The notes beneath the pieces were generated by a model, which saw only the letters and a list, made by a program, of their open reading frames with translations, made no database searches and had not been told where the DNA came from. From IMG/VR virus record IMGVR_UViG_3300008450_000005, positions 1 to 64,000 of that record: a stretch of DNA of 64,000 bases. One strand, given 5' to 3'. The DNA comes from a virus. This document shows, one piece after another, positions 41,652-51,000 of the stretch (positions are counted from its first letter, which is position 1; every line of letters starts with the position of its first letter). Both the position numbers and the translations under genes were made by a program.

Positions 41652-43490
41652 ATGCCAGATCCAATATTGAATATTTTACAGGGAGAGCAGGTTTACTTCG
41701 ATCCAGATTCTACGGTCGGAGCTACCGCATCTTATTCCTGGACGTTTCCGGGTGGAACCCCAGGAAATTCAGCATCACATTACCCTGTGGTGACCTACAA
41801 TAATATTGGCGATTATAATGCAAGTTTAACCGTAACTGATACCTACGGTACCTCAAGAACTTTAACTAAATACCAGATAATTAGTGTAGATAAGAACGTA
41901 CTCACAGTCAATTTCACAGTTCCTGGATCACCGGTTGAAATGAACGAATTGTTCACCATCACCGACACATCCTCACCGGTTCCAACCGATTGGGAATGGG
42001 TATTACCAGGTTTTGCAAATATTGTTGGTGTACAGAACCTAACAAACTATCAATACGGAGACTGGTATGACGCTACAGGCACTTATCTGGGTGATCCCGG
42101 GGCTACTGCTTCAATTCCGATTCAACTGACAGCAGCGACGAACTTCGACATAGGAACGAAGACCCAAAATATGGTTGTTAAAAAATTAGGAGCTGGTCAG
42201 GATGAATTTGATCTTAGCTACGAATGGGTTTCCGTTTACGGTCCAACCGCTTATGTGATGACCTCGTCATTGGGAACAACCGCTGGCGCTCCATTTACAT
42301 TAGGCTCTTACGGTCTTACAGGAAATTCAACTGGATTTATTGTTGTCGTGGATCTGACTGCTATGAGAACTTTGGGCCCGGCAGTACCAGGAACCGGATT
42401 TCAAACGAATAATTATTTCCATTCTAACGAAGAGATTGCCCAATATACCGGACACTTTGGCTATGTTGAATCGACGTCTCCATATCCATTTGGATTAACG
42501 GGATATGTGATTGTAGATTCTTCTGCATACACCACAGCTTTATTTTCCCTTAATACACCGATCACAGCTGGACGCTATATGCTTAAAGACTATGTTCTTG
42601 GTAACAGAGGGGGAATGTTCGCTGACCGTGGTGCATTTCTTAGAACCAAATGGAACGCAGTTTCTTCAGGCGGACGTGCTTGGCCTTTAGCTCTACTGAA
42701 TGAGTTCCTGAATATGGCAGCAAAAGTAAGAATGCTTTCTCGGGACGTTGAAGAACCTTATTTGTCTGTTGGCGGAACGGGAGGAGGATTCCCACCTTTA
42801 CTTTACACGAACATTTTGTCGTCCGTGCACGGTAACTTTACGATTTCAAATTATGGGGTAGTTGCTATTCCTAGCTCAGGATTTATGCTTCCCAGAACAA
42901 ACCCCGCCGGAGACCAATACTTTAAGATTTATATCACTGTACACTGGTCCAATGGTGTTGACCTGGTTCAAACCAATTTTGATGCGTCTGCAGGATTGTC
43001 CGGTAATGACGGATATGGATTTTTTAAAGCCCAGGACGTAGGTCCAAATCTTGGTATTGCATCGGTGTTAAACCAGTCGATAACAAGTTATTTCACACCC
43101 ATCGGTAGTGGTATAATTCCAATTAGGGTTAAAGAAAGCGAAGATTACAATCCTTATTTCGTGTCTACAAATTTTGTCTATGGATTAACGGGATACAATA
43201 ACAGATCTGATTACCACGGTATTCTAATCGAATCAATTGACGCAACAGTTACTAGAATAGAGATCACCGATAATTCATCACTCGTACAATGGACAGTTGT
43301 CGTAGCACCTTCAACCGGTGTAGGACTATCCGGACCTGCTGCATTCCCAAGCGATTGGCTGAATCCATCTAACGCAAGGTTCAGGTATGCTTCATGGCTT
43401 GGTTGCGTAGATGATCAGACCCAGCTTAACCCGATGCCTGGTATCATCCCAGGTCCCAGCGGAGGATGGTATTATGGTGGAAGTTTATAA
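41652..43490 (+). CDS. PKD-domain tail protein, 612 aa
   Basis: Residues about 18-70 form a PKD/Ig-like domain: YSWTFPGGTPG with YPVVTYNNIGDYNASLTVTD is the classical W-x-F-G-D-G... Y-x3-G-x-Y-x-V-x-L-x-V pattern. A second, weaker copy (DWEWVLPG, about 112-119) follows. The remaining 430 residues are beta-rich, with no enzyme motif. PKD domains bind carbohydrates or proteins, so receptor or glycan contact is plausible. It lies between the gp7-like and propeller proteins and starts 2 bases after the former. Confidence 0.65.
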   Translation: MPDPILNILQGEQVYFDPDSTVGATASYSWTFPGGTPGNSASHYPVVTYNNIGDYNASLTVTDTYGTSRTLTKYQIISVDKNVLTVNFTVPGSPVEMNELFTITDTSSPVPTDWEWVLPGFANIVGVQNLTNYQYGDWYDATGTYLGDPGATASIPIQLTAATNFDIGTKTQNMVVKKLGAGQDEFDLSYEWVSVYGPTAYVMTSSLGTTAGAPFTLGSYGLTGNSTGFIVVVDLTAMRTLGPAVPGTGFQTNNYFHSNEEIAQYTGHFGYVESTSPYPFGLTGYVIVDSSAYTTALFSLNTPITAGRYMLKDYVLGNRGGMFADRGAFLRTKWNAVSSGGRAWPLALLNEFLNMAAKVRMLSRDVEEPYLSVGGTGGGFPPLLYTNILSSVHGNFTISNYGVVAIPSSGFMLPRTNPAGDQYFKIYITVHWSNGVDLVQTNFDASAGLSGNDGYGFFKAQDVGPNLGIASVLNQSITSYFTPIGSGIIPIRVKESEDYNPYFVSTNFVYGLTGYNNRSDYHGILIESIDATVTRIEITDNSSLVQWTVVVAPSTGVGLSGPAAFPSDWLNPSNARFRYASWLGCVDDQTQLNPMPGIIPGPSGGWYYGGSL

Positions 43491-43508
43491 TAATGAATAA
43501 ATACAGCA

Positions 43509-46500
43509 ATGCCCGCTAACGATTTAAAGATAACACAGATAAAGCTCGACAACAAGAATAGGGTTTGGGCAGTAGGACAAGATATTTCTTATTTTGATGG
43601 AGATAATTGGACATACCTAAACTATCAAAATTCTGCTCTTCCGAGCAACGATCCATATTATCTAGATACCCGGTGCTTAAGCATTGATGCTGATCAGAGC
43701 AAATGGATTGGATGCGCTAATGGACCATGCATTTCAGATGTTGCGGTCACCAAATTATATGGTCAGGACAATGAAAAATCAGAATCCTGGACATTCACCG
43801 AACTTGGCTTCACCGGAGGATACTATCAATGTCCGGTAATCGAGGCAAGCCCTTATGGATCAGAAGTTCTAGCTTTCATCAATTCTTTGAATGATGGCAT
43901 AGGTGTAACCGGAACAACAGGATTTATTGGAGCCACCGCGGGTAATTTATTAATCTATAACACAGAGGCGAGGGAGTGGAGAAATATTCTGGGAGAAGGT
44001 AATACTATTCCTCGTGTTTATACTATTCAGCCAAGAGGTTTAGATGGATTCTCTTATGAATATTGGATAGGAACATCTAACGGTATCTGGATCCTTAAAG
44101 ATTCTTATTACCAGACAGAAAATTTATACTCGGAAAGTATCTACGTACCTCACGTTAAGGTTCTTACCACTGAGAATTCTGGATTACCAGGAAATCAAAT
44201 TAGAGCAATCGAATTTGATGAAAATGGTAATGTGTGGATAGGCACAGAATCTGGATTTTGCTTCTATGATTTTAACGAATGGCAAGCATGGAACTCATCA
44301 TCATTTACCAATCTTTCGTCTAATCTTATAACTACCATAACTGTTAGACCCAATGGTCATATATTCTTTTCAGCAGGGGAAGGGGAATTGAAGCAGGGAA
44401 CAGGACTTTACCATTTTAATGGATCATTTCTTACCAATTTCGATGTATCAACGGGCGATTTACCAAACGACAACATCATCTCCGCTGAACTGATATCCCA
44501 AAATACACAAAATGATAATTTCAGGAATTACACAAACGATCTCTGGATATCTTGTTATAATGATTTAGTTCAGTTCTCATACGTAATCCCACACGTAAGA
44601 GCTACATCGGATTACGAGGGCGCAACTGGATGGGATTTTGTAGACTATACCAACACAGATTCACTCAGATTACCAAAAGCAAACAAATACACTTGGGATT
44701 ATCCATCGTGGAGCGGGGACGACTTCGATTATTTGATGAGACAGCATCCTGGGACAGATCCTAGATTGCTTTTCGTAAACTCTGATTTAGAATCTATTAT
44801 CACTGGTGAGGTAGGAAATCCTAATTTTTATTCTGCTGGACCAATTCCTTTATCCTCTCAGATCCAAACTGCAGAAGGTCTAACCGGATCTTCTTTCCTC
44901 GTTAGTGCAACAGGAGGAACCGCATACATCACAACATCTACCACCAATAATGGTAATGTAATAGTTGGTGGTTATACTAATGCAGCTGGCGTTTATTTAG
45001 GATATAAGAACGGATCAAACTATGTCCAATTCGCAAACCCGAATCCAACCAACGCAGGATCACCTGTTCCGGCTGGGTCTAATTTGAATGCTGGTTTCTT
45101 GGCTTATTATTCAAAATCGGGACAGCCTTTAGGTGCTATTCCTTTTAGAGGATATTCAACTAAGGTACTTTCGGTTTCCTCTGGATTCAACGACGAATCA
45201 ATCTTCGTAGCTGGAACTTTCCGCAGATATTTGGAAGTTGGCAAATTTGTTTATAATAACGTATATCCGAACGCTGCATCTCTAACAACAACAGGGATCA
45301 CCGGTCCAACCGGAGGACCTATTGGATTGTCTTCTTTATATTACCCAGGTATCACTGGTCCAACCTTTGAGTACCCTTGGATTCTGAATGGAGCAACCGC
45401 ATCAGTGAGTGGTCCATTTATTCCAGACCCTTCCTTGATCTCAAATGATGCAGAGTCATTATTCGTTCTAGAGATTGACCACAATCTTGGATCTAGCATG
45501 AGCTTTGGTGACATCAACTTTGGAGTAACCGGTGGATTTGAAAGATCTTATAAAGTAAAAAACTTTAGATACTTCCCGATTGCTGCAAGCGATTTTGATG
45601 CTACTGGTGTAACTGGAATCTTTGGCTATTTGAATACCGAAAGCATTCATTTGGATGCAGGGAATAAATGGGTCAATGTGGTTCTTGGTGTATCTGGAGG
45701 ATATAGCACTCTAGCAAACCAGTGGGAATTTACTAACGATCTTCCTAATAATAACCCATTTGAATTTTCATCATACTCATCAGGATATCTACAATCTGGC
45801 AGTATGATTCAGCTTGATAGAGATTTGAATCTCTATGATAGCTTCATAACAGCAGGAACTGGTAACACACACTTCAACCAGTCAGTTCAGGATTCATCTT
45901 CAAACACGATTCTGGTAACCGGATCTACAAACCAAAATTTCACATTCGGTAGTACTGGTTCAACTGCAGCTAACAATCTTGGACACGAGCCTTTCTTCTT
46001 CGTAACTGACAGAAATGGAACAGTGACAAGTAAAGGAATCCAGATTGTTAAAAGAGGTTTCTACGATGACGAGAATTATGGCGTCTTTGCTTTCTCACAT
46101 GAAGGATTATATTCTGTAGCTACCATAACTGAACAGAATCCTAATTATTCAATAAACCAAGGATCATATTCAGTTACTGGAGGCACTTCATTCTACGTTC
46201 AAAGATTCACTCCGAATGGAATGATTAAGAAAGAATTTTCTTATCCGATCAATGATTCTTTTGCTTTCTTAGACGAGTCTATCATCACCGAGAGAGATGA
46301 ATACGTTTTGAATATGAAACAGTTTGGATCGACAGGTACAACTGGCTATTACAAAGCTTATAAATTATCTTTATCTGGTACTTTGAATGATACTCTAGAT
46401 TTAACATCCAACCAAATTGAGGTTGCAGGACTATCTCTGGCTTACGATGCAGATTCTAATCTTTACTATAGCATAACTCATTCAGGAGCAACTGGAGCAA

Positions 46501-47123
46501 CCGGAATTGCTTTGCCTTCTTCGGTATCTAAAATACCTTCTGTTTTCAAAATCGCCCAGTATAATCCCCCGATCGGTATCAATTACGGAAACGTTGATTC
46601 CAGATATGGCGAAGGATCCTGGAATTGGTGCGATGTGCACATGAATGGATCTAATTTCAAAATCCCTCTCATGAGCACGGTCTTCATGACAAACTATCCT
46701 TCTGATATCTACGGGAAGAATATGAATACGTGGAGATTGCTCGACTCGAGATCTGGCGATAAGATTTTGGATGTAAGAAAAGTACCTTATTTCATTTATA
46801 CGTTTATCAAGCCTGGTTTCTATACTCTAGAAAATTCTGTAGAGGATGCAAACGGGAACGTCTATGAGATAACCCAGAATGCTTTCATCGAGGTCGTTGA
46901 TCATACCGCTAAAAAAGAAGATGATCCGGATCCGTTTGTAGTAAATTCCTCAGACTACGGCTACACAGTTCCTAAACAAACCCAGGAAGTGAAGATTAAT
47001 GATCTTTCTAAAGATCTATTAGCTGAGCAAATGAGAATATTGAGACAAGCTGGTGAGAATCTTAAAGGATCTCCGTTACTTTTGAAAAACGATCCAGACG
47101 CTACATTTAGACCTATAGATTAA
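43509..47123 (+). CDS. Giant tail protein with Reg_prop-type beta-propeller
   Basis: 1204 aa. Residues about 5-330 contain propeller blades of the two-component-regulator-propeller type: KLDNKNRVWAVGQD, ENSGLPGNQIRAIEFDENG, NVWIGTESGFCFYD and GDLPNDNIISAELI. Such blades are typical of extracellular sensors of Bacteroidota hybrid two-component systems, where they recognise glycans. Here they seem to be built into a virion protein. The rest is beta-rich with Gly-x-Thr-Gly runs (TGITGPTGGPIG near 596-607), and a PKD-like segment lies near 1110-1160 (GFYTLENSVEDANGNVYE). The stop overlaps the stop of the convergent PhoH gene by 4 bases with no terminator between. Confidence 0.65.
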   Translation: MPANDLKITQIKLDNKNRVWAVGQDISYFDGDNWTYLNYQNSALPSNDPYYLDTRCLSIDADQSKWIGCANGPCISDVAVTKLYGQDNEKSESWTFTELGFTGGYYQCPVIEASPYGSEVLAFINSLNDGIGVTGTTGFIGATAGNLLIYNTEAREWRNILGEGNTIPRVYTIQPRGLDGFSYEYWIGTSNGIWILKDSYYQTENLYSESIYVPHVKVLTTENSGLPGNQIRAIEFDENGNVWIGTESGFCFYDFNEWQAWNSSSFTNLSSNLITTITVRPNGHIFFSAGEGELKQGTGLYHFNGSFLTNFDVSTGDLPNDNIISAELISQNTQNDNFRNYTNDLWISCYNDLVQFSYVIPHVRATSDYEGATGWDFVDYTNTDSLRLPKANKYTWDYPSWSGDDFDYLMRQHPGTDPRLLFVNSDLESIITGEVGNPNFYSAGPIPLSSQIQTAEGLTGSSFLVSATGGTAYITTSTTNNGNVIVGGYTNAAGVYLGYKNGSNYVQFANPNPTNAGSPVPAGSNLNAGFLAYYSKSGQPLGAIPFRGYSTKVLSVSSGFNDESIFVAGTFRRYLEVGKFVYNNVYPNAASLTTTGITGPTGGPIGLSSLYYPGITGPTFEYPWILNGATASVSGPFIPDPSLISNDAESLFVLEIDHNLGSSMSFGDINFGVTGGFERSYKVKNFRYFPIAASDFDATGVTGIFGYLNTESIHLDAGNKWVNVVLGVSGGYSTLANQWEFTNDLPNNNPFEFSSYSSGYLQSGSMIQLDRDLNLYDSFITAGTGNTHFNQSVQDSSSNTILVTGSTNQNFTFGSTGSTAANNLGHEPFFFVTDRNGTVTSKGIQIVKRGFYDDENYGVFAFSHEGLYSVATITEQNPNYSINQGSYSVTGGTSFYVQRFTPNGMIKKEFSYPINDSFAFLDESIITERDEYVLNMKQFGSTGTTGYYKAYKLSLSGTLNDTLDLTSNQIEVAGLSLAYDADSNLYYSITHSGATGATGIALPSSVSKIPSVFKIAQYNPPIGINYGNVDSRYGEGSWNWCDVHMNGSNFKIPLMSTVFMTNYPSDIYGKNMNTWRLLDSRSGDKILDVRKVPYFIYTFIKPGFYTLENSVEDANGNVYEITQNAFIEVVDHTAKKEDDPDPFVVNSSDYGYTVPKQTQEVKINDLSKDLLAEQMRILRQAGENLKGSPLLLKNDPDATFRPID

Positions 47124-47809
47124 GACCTTTTGGCCATATTTCTATATTTCCAATTTTCGTAACGCTTTACTATCTCTTTGAGGATGTCTGATCTTACAAT
47201 ATCAGCGTCAGTGAAAACCACTTCCGATACGCCTTCGATATCTTTAACCAGATCGATAAATTCGGGGAGTGCAACTTTTTCATAAGAAATATCATGCTGA
47301 GTCACGTCGCCTGCAATAACCATTTTAGAATTTTTTCCAAGACGTGAAGTGTAAAGCATTAACTGCTTCATGTCACAGTTTTGGGCTTCATCTAAAATCA
47401 TAATGCAGTCATCAAATGTCGATCCACGCATATAAGCCAATGGTCTGAATTCAATAATTCCCTCTCTTAAAAGCTGGAGAACTTTTTCTTTTGGAATAAT
47501 TTTTTCGATGGTTGAAACGAAAGAATCCATGAAAGGAGCAATCTTTTCATTTACGTCACCAGGCAAGCTTCCTAACTTTTCTCCAGACTCCTGAATGGGT
47601 TTTGTTAGAATTATTTTCTTCACCTGACCTTTGGCTAAAAGCTTCAAAGCTGAATAGCAGGCTGAAAAAGTTTTAGAACTACCGGCAGGACCCCAACAGA
47701 AAGTAATAATATTTTCTAAGATTGATTGGGAATATTTGTGCTGGTTTTTACTAAGAGAAATGTCAAAGAAATCTTTCTGAGACACGCGGATTTTTGAATT
47801 TGTCGTCAT
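47120..47809 (-). CDS. phoH: PhoH-like ATPase
   Basis: 229-aa cytoplasmic P-loop ATPase of the PhoH family, often phage-borne; the role is unsettled (RNA metabolism proposed). Walker A is GPAGSSKT (40-47). FRPLAYMRGSTFDD (121-134) and MILDEAQN (137-144, Walker B) are diagnostic, and VIAGDVTQHD supplies the sensor. The start is ATG at 47809: an open frame continues upstream to 47959, but it would run into the next plus-strand gene and its promoter, and its sequence there is unlike PhoH. Being the only minus-strand gene in 28 kb of tail genes, it is probably expressed at another time. Confidence 0.88.
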   Translation of the reverse strand: MTTNSKIRVSQKDFFDISLSKNQHKYSQSILENIITFCWGPAGSSKTFSACYSALKLLAKGQVKKIILTKPIQESGEKLGSLPGDVNEKIAPFMDSFVSTIEKIIPKEKVLQLLREGIIEFRPLAYMRGSTFDDCIMILDEAQNCDMKQLMLYTSRLGKNSKMVIAGDVTQHDISYEKVALPEFIDLVKDIEGVSEVVFTDADIVRSDILKEIVKRYENWKYRNMAKRS

Positions 47810-47819
47810 ATATGAACTC

Positions 47820-47829
47820 GATATATATT
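47820..47829. promoter_or_regulatory. Candidate bidirectional promoter in the 46-base phoH/fibre gap
   Basis: GATATATATT reads as GATATATAT on the plus strand, 36 bases before the ATG at 47856, and as AATATATAT on the minus strand, about 11 bases before the phoH ATG. One near-symmetrical AT element may therefore serve both divergent genes. Confidence 0.45.
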
Positions 47830-47855
47830 CAACAGCTGAAATAAGAAAAAAAACT

Positions 47856-48761
47856 ATGTCAACGATAAGCATCACCGAAATCTTGGGAACTGATTCTATC
47901 TCTGGATCAAGAACAACCATCAATTCCAATTTCATCACTCTGGAAAACTGGGTAAACACCTATTCCACCAATTTTGGAATTGATACAAATAATGGAATCC
48001 TGGATATTTCCACCCAGCCAACCGGAAGGGTATCCGCGAAAATCGGACAATTTAATTCCATTCAGGTCCCAACAGGATCAACTGCAGCAGCACAGATTCT
48101 TTCTAATGGTGCAGGATCGTTTACCGGTCTTTCAACAACAACCTTAACTGGTTCTGGAGCAGTTACATTCAGTGGAACAACCACCGTGACCTCAACCGGA
48201 ACATTCACAGCAGGCGGAACAGCTAACTTCAACGGAAGATTAAATGCGAATTCGTCTTTGGCAATCGGTCCAGCAGGATTTACCCTCTTGGGAAATACCA
48301 CTTACACAACCGGTCTAACAGCCAGTCAGGAATTCCCTGCATCAAATAATGCTTCGCTTAGCGGTGGTGGTGTAACTTCATCACTTAACTCACCCTATGC
48401 AATCACCGGAACAGAGAATGTGATTTTCGCAGATTGCGGTCCAACAGGTTTTTACATGAAAGTTTCTGAAACGTCTGGCGGAACAGCTTCTAACATTCCT
48501 GCAGGTTTCACTGTCACTATCGTTAACACTAAGGGAGCAACGGGATACATCTTCACCGGTGTAACTGGTTCTACCTCTTATTATACAGGCTTCAATACAG
48601 CTGCAGCATACGGAAACTGGCCTTCAGCTGGTATCGTTGTCACAGCCAACTCTCAATATCAATCTTCAATCACTTTGAGATGGGAACCAAGAGTGGCTGG
48701 TGCGCAAGCAACACAAAAAGGATCATGGGTAGTACTAGGAGCTACTAACATGTCCTTTTAA
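47856..48761 (+). CDS. Fibre-like structural protein with N-x-N-F docking motif, 301 aa
   Basis: Ser/Thr/Gly/Ala-rich and beta-dominated. Residues 20-32 (TTINSNFITLENW) share the N-x-N-F-x2-(I/L) motif with the three fibre paralogues at 60-64 kb, suggesting a common way of attaching to the baseplate. The middle repeats short threonine-rich strands (TTTLTGSGAVTFSGTTTV), as in trimeric fibre shafts. The C-terminus is a compact beta domain (QSSITLRWEPRVAG). No catalytic motif is seen. An A-rich leader without Shine-Dalgarno precedes the ATG. Confidence 0.6.
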   Translation: MSTISITEILGTDSISGSRTTINSNFITLENWVNTYSTNFGIDTNNGILDISTQPTGRVSAKIGQFNSIQVPTGSTAAAQILSNGAGSFTGLSTTTLTGSGAVTFSGTTTVTSTGTFTAGGTANFNGRLNANSSLAIGPAGFTLLGNTTYTTGLTASQEFPASNNASLSGGGVTSSLNSPYAITGTENVIFADCGPTGFYMKVSETSGGTASNIPAGFTVTIVNTKGATGYIFTGVTGSTSYYTGFNTAAAYGNWPSAGIVVTANSQYQSSITLRWEPRVAGAQATQKGSWVVLGATNMSF

Positions 48762-48787
48762 TTTTAATTAAATAATAGCTCAGGAAA

Positions 48788-50998
48788 ATGGCTAAAACCC
48801 CTTTTATACAACCTTTACAGCTGACCGGCGGAACTTTTTATACGTTCACGTCCGCTGCAGAGGATCTGTCGTTTACTTTCAATAACTCAACTAATAAATT
48901 TAAGTTTTCGAAGTTTGCTCTTTTAAACATCCCAGATATTGATTATTTCGACGCAACAGGGAATACAGTTAAACTGCCTGCACCGGATTCAGCATTTCTT
49001 GATTGGAGTTCAGGAAGTAATGTTCTTGTCCCCGCTGATGGAAATGTAGCATTTTCTCAAAGTTTCCAGAGCTACTGTTTAAATCTAGAAACGACTATCA
49101 CAAGTACGGATGAATACGATCCTACTTTGAAGCAGAATATTTCAGAAAGGGTTTTCTTCAAATGGTTGAAGGAGGTTGGAGCTATGCGTTTCCAACCCGC
49201 ATCATCAACTGAGGTTGCTTCAACGCTCGACCAGAATACTGTCATAGTTACAGACGGATTACCAATCACACAAAAAAGATATGTTGAAGGTGATCCTGTA
49301 GCTGGAGTAACCGGTTCATTTGGATTGACAGGAGCAACTTACAATCGTGTTGTTCAATACGTTGGAGAATTAGACATCGTAAATTCAGTTAAGAACGAGA
49401 ATAACGCATACACTGAAGTTTATGTTTACGTTCCTACTAAAGATGGATCTACGCCAACCGTTCTCTTCAAAAATGTAGTAGATCAAAACTATACATTGGA
49501 TACAACCTGGACTAATAATCCAACCGATCCATTGAATGACGAATATTTGAGCGGAAGATCTTATACTGAAGTCAATCCTAGCGGATTGTCAACTTTAGCT
49601 ATTTTCGACGATGATGTTATTGGCCAGCCTAGTGCGACCTATACCGATACAACAAACGGAACAACAGGATCAGGAAACTGGTATTCTCCAAGAGCAGTAG
49701 CTAATACGTATTTCAACGATGCTACTTTCACCGATCCTACTTCTTTAATTTTAACAAAAACAAACACAGCAACTCCACCATACAACAGTTTAACGTATGC
49801 TAGGACAAAGCTGGATTCAATTGGAATCGATTTCGATACCAATTCTTATTATGATATTATAACAAACCCAAGTATTTCAACTTTCTCTGAGTACAACGCT
49901 ACGGCGGATGCAGAGAATTTTGATTTTAATGCGGTTCTTATTTACTATGATGTTTATGATCCTGCAAATCCAGGTGATTCGGCAACTAACCTCTATGGAG
50001 TTTTATTCTTAGATGATGTTGTAACATCAGGTGGCGAAACATACATCCCTCGTCTTAAGAAGTACAAACCAAACATCGTAACCAAACTCAACGGAAACTC
50101 GTACGGCTTCAAAATCAACCTGAAGTTTGACGTAGATGTTGACCAGACTGGTGTTGAGCAGGCTATTAACGACTACTCTCCATTCTCACTTTCCATGTTC
50201 ATGGACGCTGTGAATGTTCTTCAAGATGCTTCATCAACTTTAAATAACGGTGCAGCTCAGTTCACATCACTCGAGCAAAGAATTACCAGTCTAGAAAATC
50301 TGGTTCTAACTTCAGATTCAGCTTTGGATTTGAATCAAAGAATAAATGCTTTGGAATCAACGATTGCAGCCAATCAGGCTCTTTTCACCAATACACAGGC
50401 AATTGTAGGTTTGATTAATCAGAATTACGAATTGATCAGAGCGATTATCAATAATGATATTCCTTCTATCGAAATCTCCTATAATTTGGACGTAATTAGA
50501 CAGGGATTAGGAGTTTTGGTTAATCGCGATATTCCTAATCAGGTTACAATTTCGAACAATACTCAGAACTACACAATCGGTGCAGGAAATAACGTGGTGA
50601 CGTTTAGTACGTCATCTAATAACATTGTTCCATTGCTACCTTTTGGTAACTACTATAAACATGTTAACGGAGGTACTCCTCTCAGTTTAACATCCGATTT
50701 AACTATCCGCATTGATGATAGTTCTAATAATTGGAAAAGAGGTCAAACACTTCGTTTATCTTTCGGAGATCAAGTATATCCGAACGATTTCGTAGTAACA
50801 ATTTTGACAAACGCATTAGGAAGATATCCTTTATCTTCACCTAGTGGCATTGCATACTCAACTACTATCTTGGTCTTGGACAAGGACGATTTCGCCCAAG
50901 AGTCTAATATACCAACGATAGATATCGTTTGTGTGGACGATGAAAATTTAATTTTCCAAGCTGATATCGTAGGTAAATCTTTAACAAATAATCCGTAA
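48788..50998 (+). CDS. Large virion structural protein, 736 aa
   Basis: Unrecognised. The beta-rich first 470 residues are followed by a coiled coil at about 490-560 (ITSLENLVLTSDSALDLNQR, INALESTIAANQ) and a beta-rich end. The central helix suggests a trimer or fibre-connector. LTGATY and TTGSG turns match neighbouring virion proteins. It is the first of three consecutive very large proteins with close spacing (2 bases to the next start), probably one baseplate-to-fibre assembly. Confidence 0.58.
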   Translation: MAKTPFIQPLQLTGGTFYTFTSAAEDLSFTFNNSTNKFKFSKFALLNIPDIDYFDATGNTVKLPAPDSAFLDWSSGSNVLVPADGNVAFSQSFQSYCLNLETTITSTDEYDPTLKQNISERVFFKWLKEVGAMRFQPASSTEVASTLDQNTVIVTDGLPITQKRYVEGDPVAGVTGSFGLTGATYNRVVQYVGELDIVNSVKNENNAYTEVYVYVPTKDGSTPTVLFKNVVDQNYTLDTTWTNNPTDPLNDEYLSGRSYTEVNPSGLSTLAIFDDDVIGQPSATYTDTTNGTTGSGNWYSPRAVANTYFNDATFTDPTSLILTKTNTATPPYNSLTYARTKLDSIGIDFDTNSYYDIITNPSISTFSEYNATADAENFDFNAVLIYYDVYDPANPGDSATNLYGVLFLDDVVTSGGETYIPRLKKYKPNIVTKLNGNSYGFKINLKFDVDVDQTGVEQAINDYSPFSLSMFMDAVNVLQDASSTLNNGAAQFTSLEQRITSLENLVLTSDSALDLNQRINALESTIAANQALFTNTQAIVGLINQNYELIRAIINNDIPSIEISYNLDVIRQGLGVLVNRDIPNQVTISNNTQNYTIGAGNNVVTFSTSSNNIVPLLPFGNYYKHVNGGTPLSLTSDLTIRIDDSSNNWKRGQTLRLSFGDQVYPNDFVVTILTNALGRYPLSSPSGIAYSTTILVLDKDDFAQESNIPTIDIVCVDDENLIFQADIVGKSLTNNP

Positions 50999-51000
50999 GA

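Noticed and set aside
47810-47959. 50-residue N-terminal extension of PhoH
   Set aside because: It would overlap the fibre gene start at 47856 and its promoter, and the extension does not resemble PhoH. The ATG at 47809 is followed by a normal PhoH sequence.
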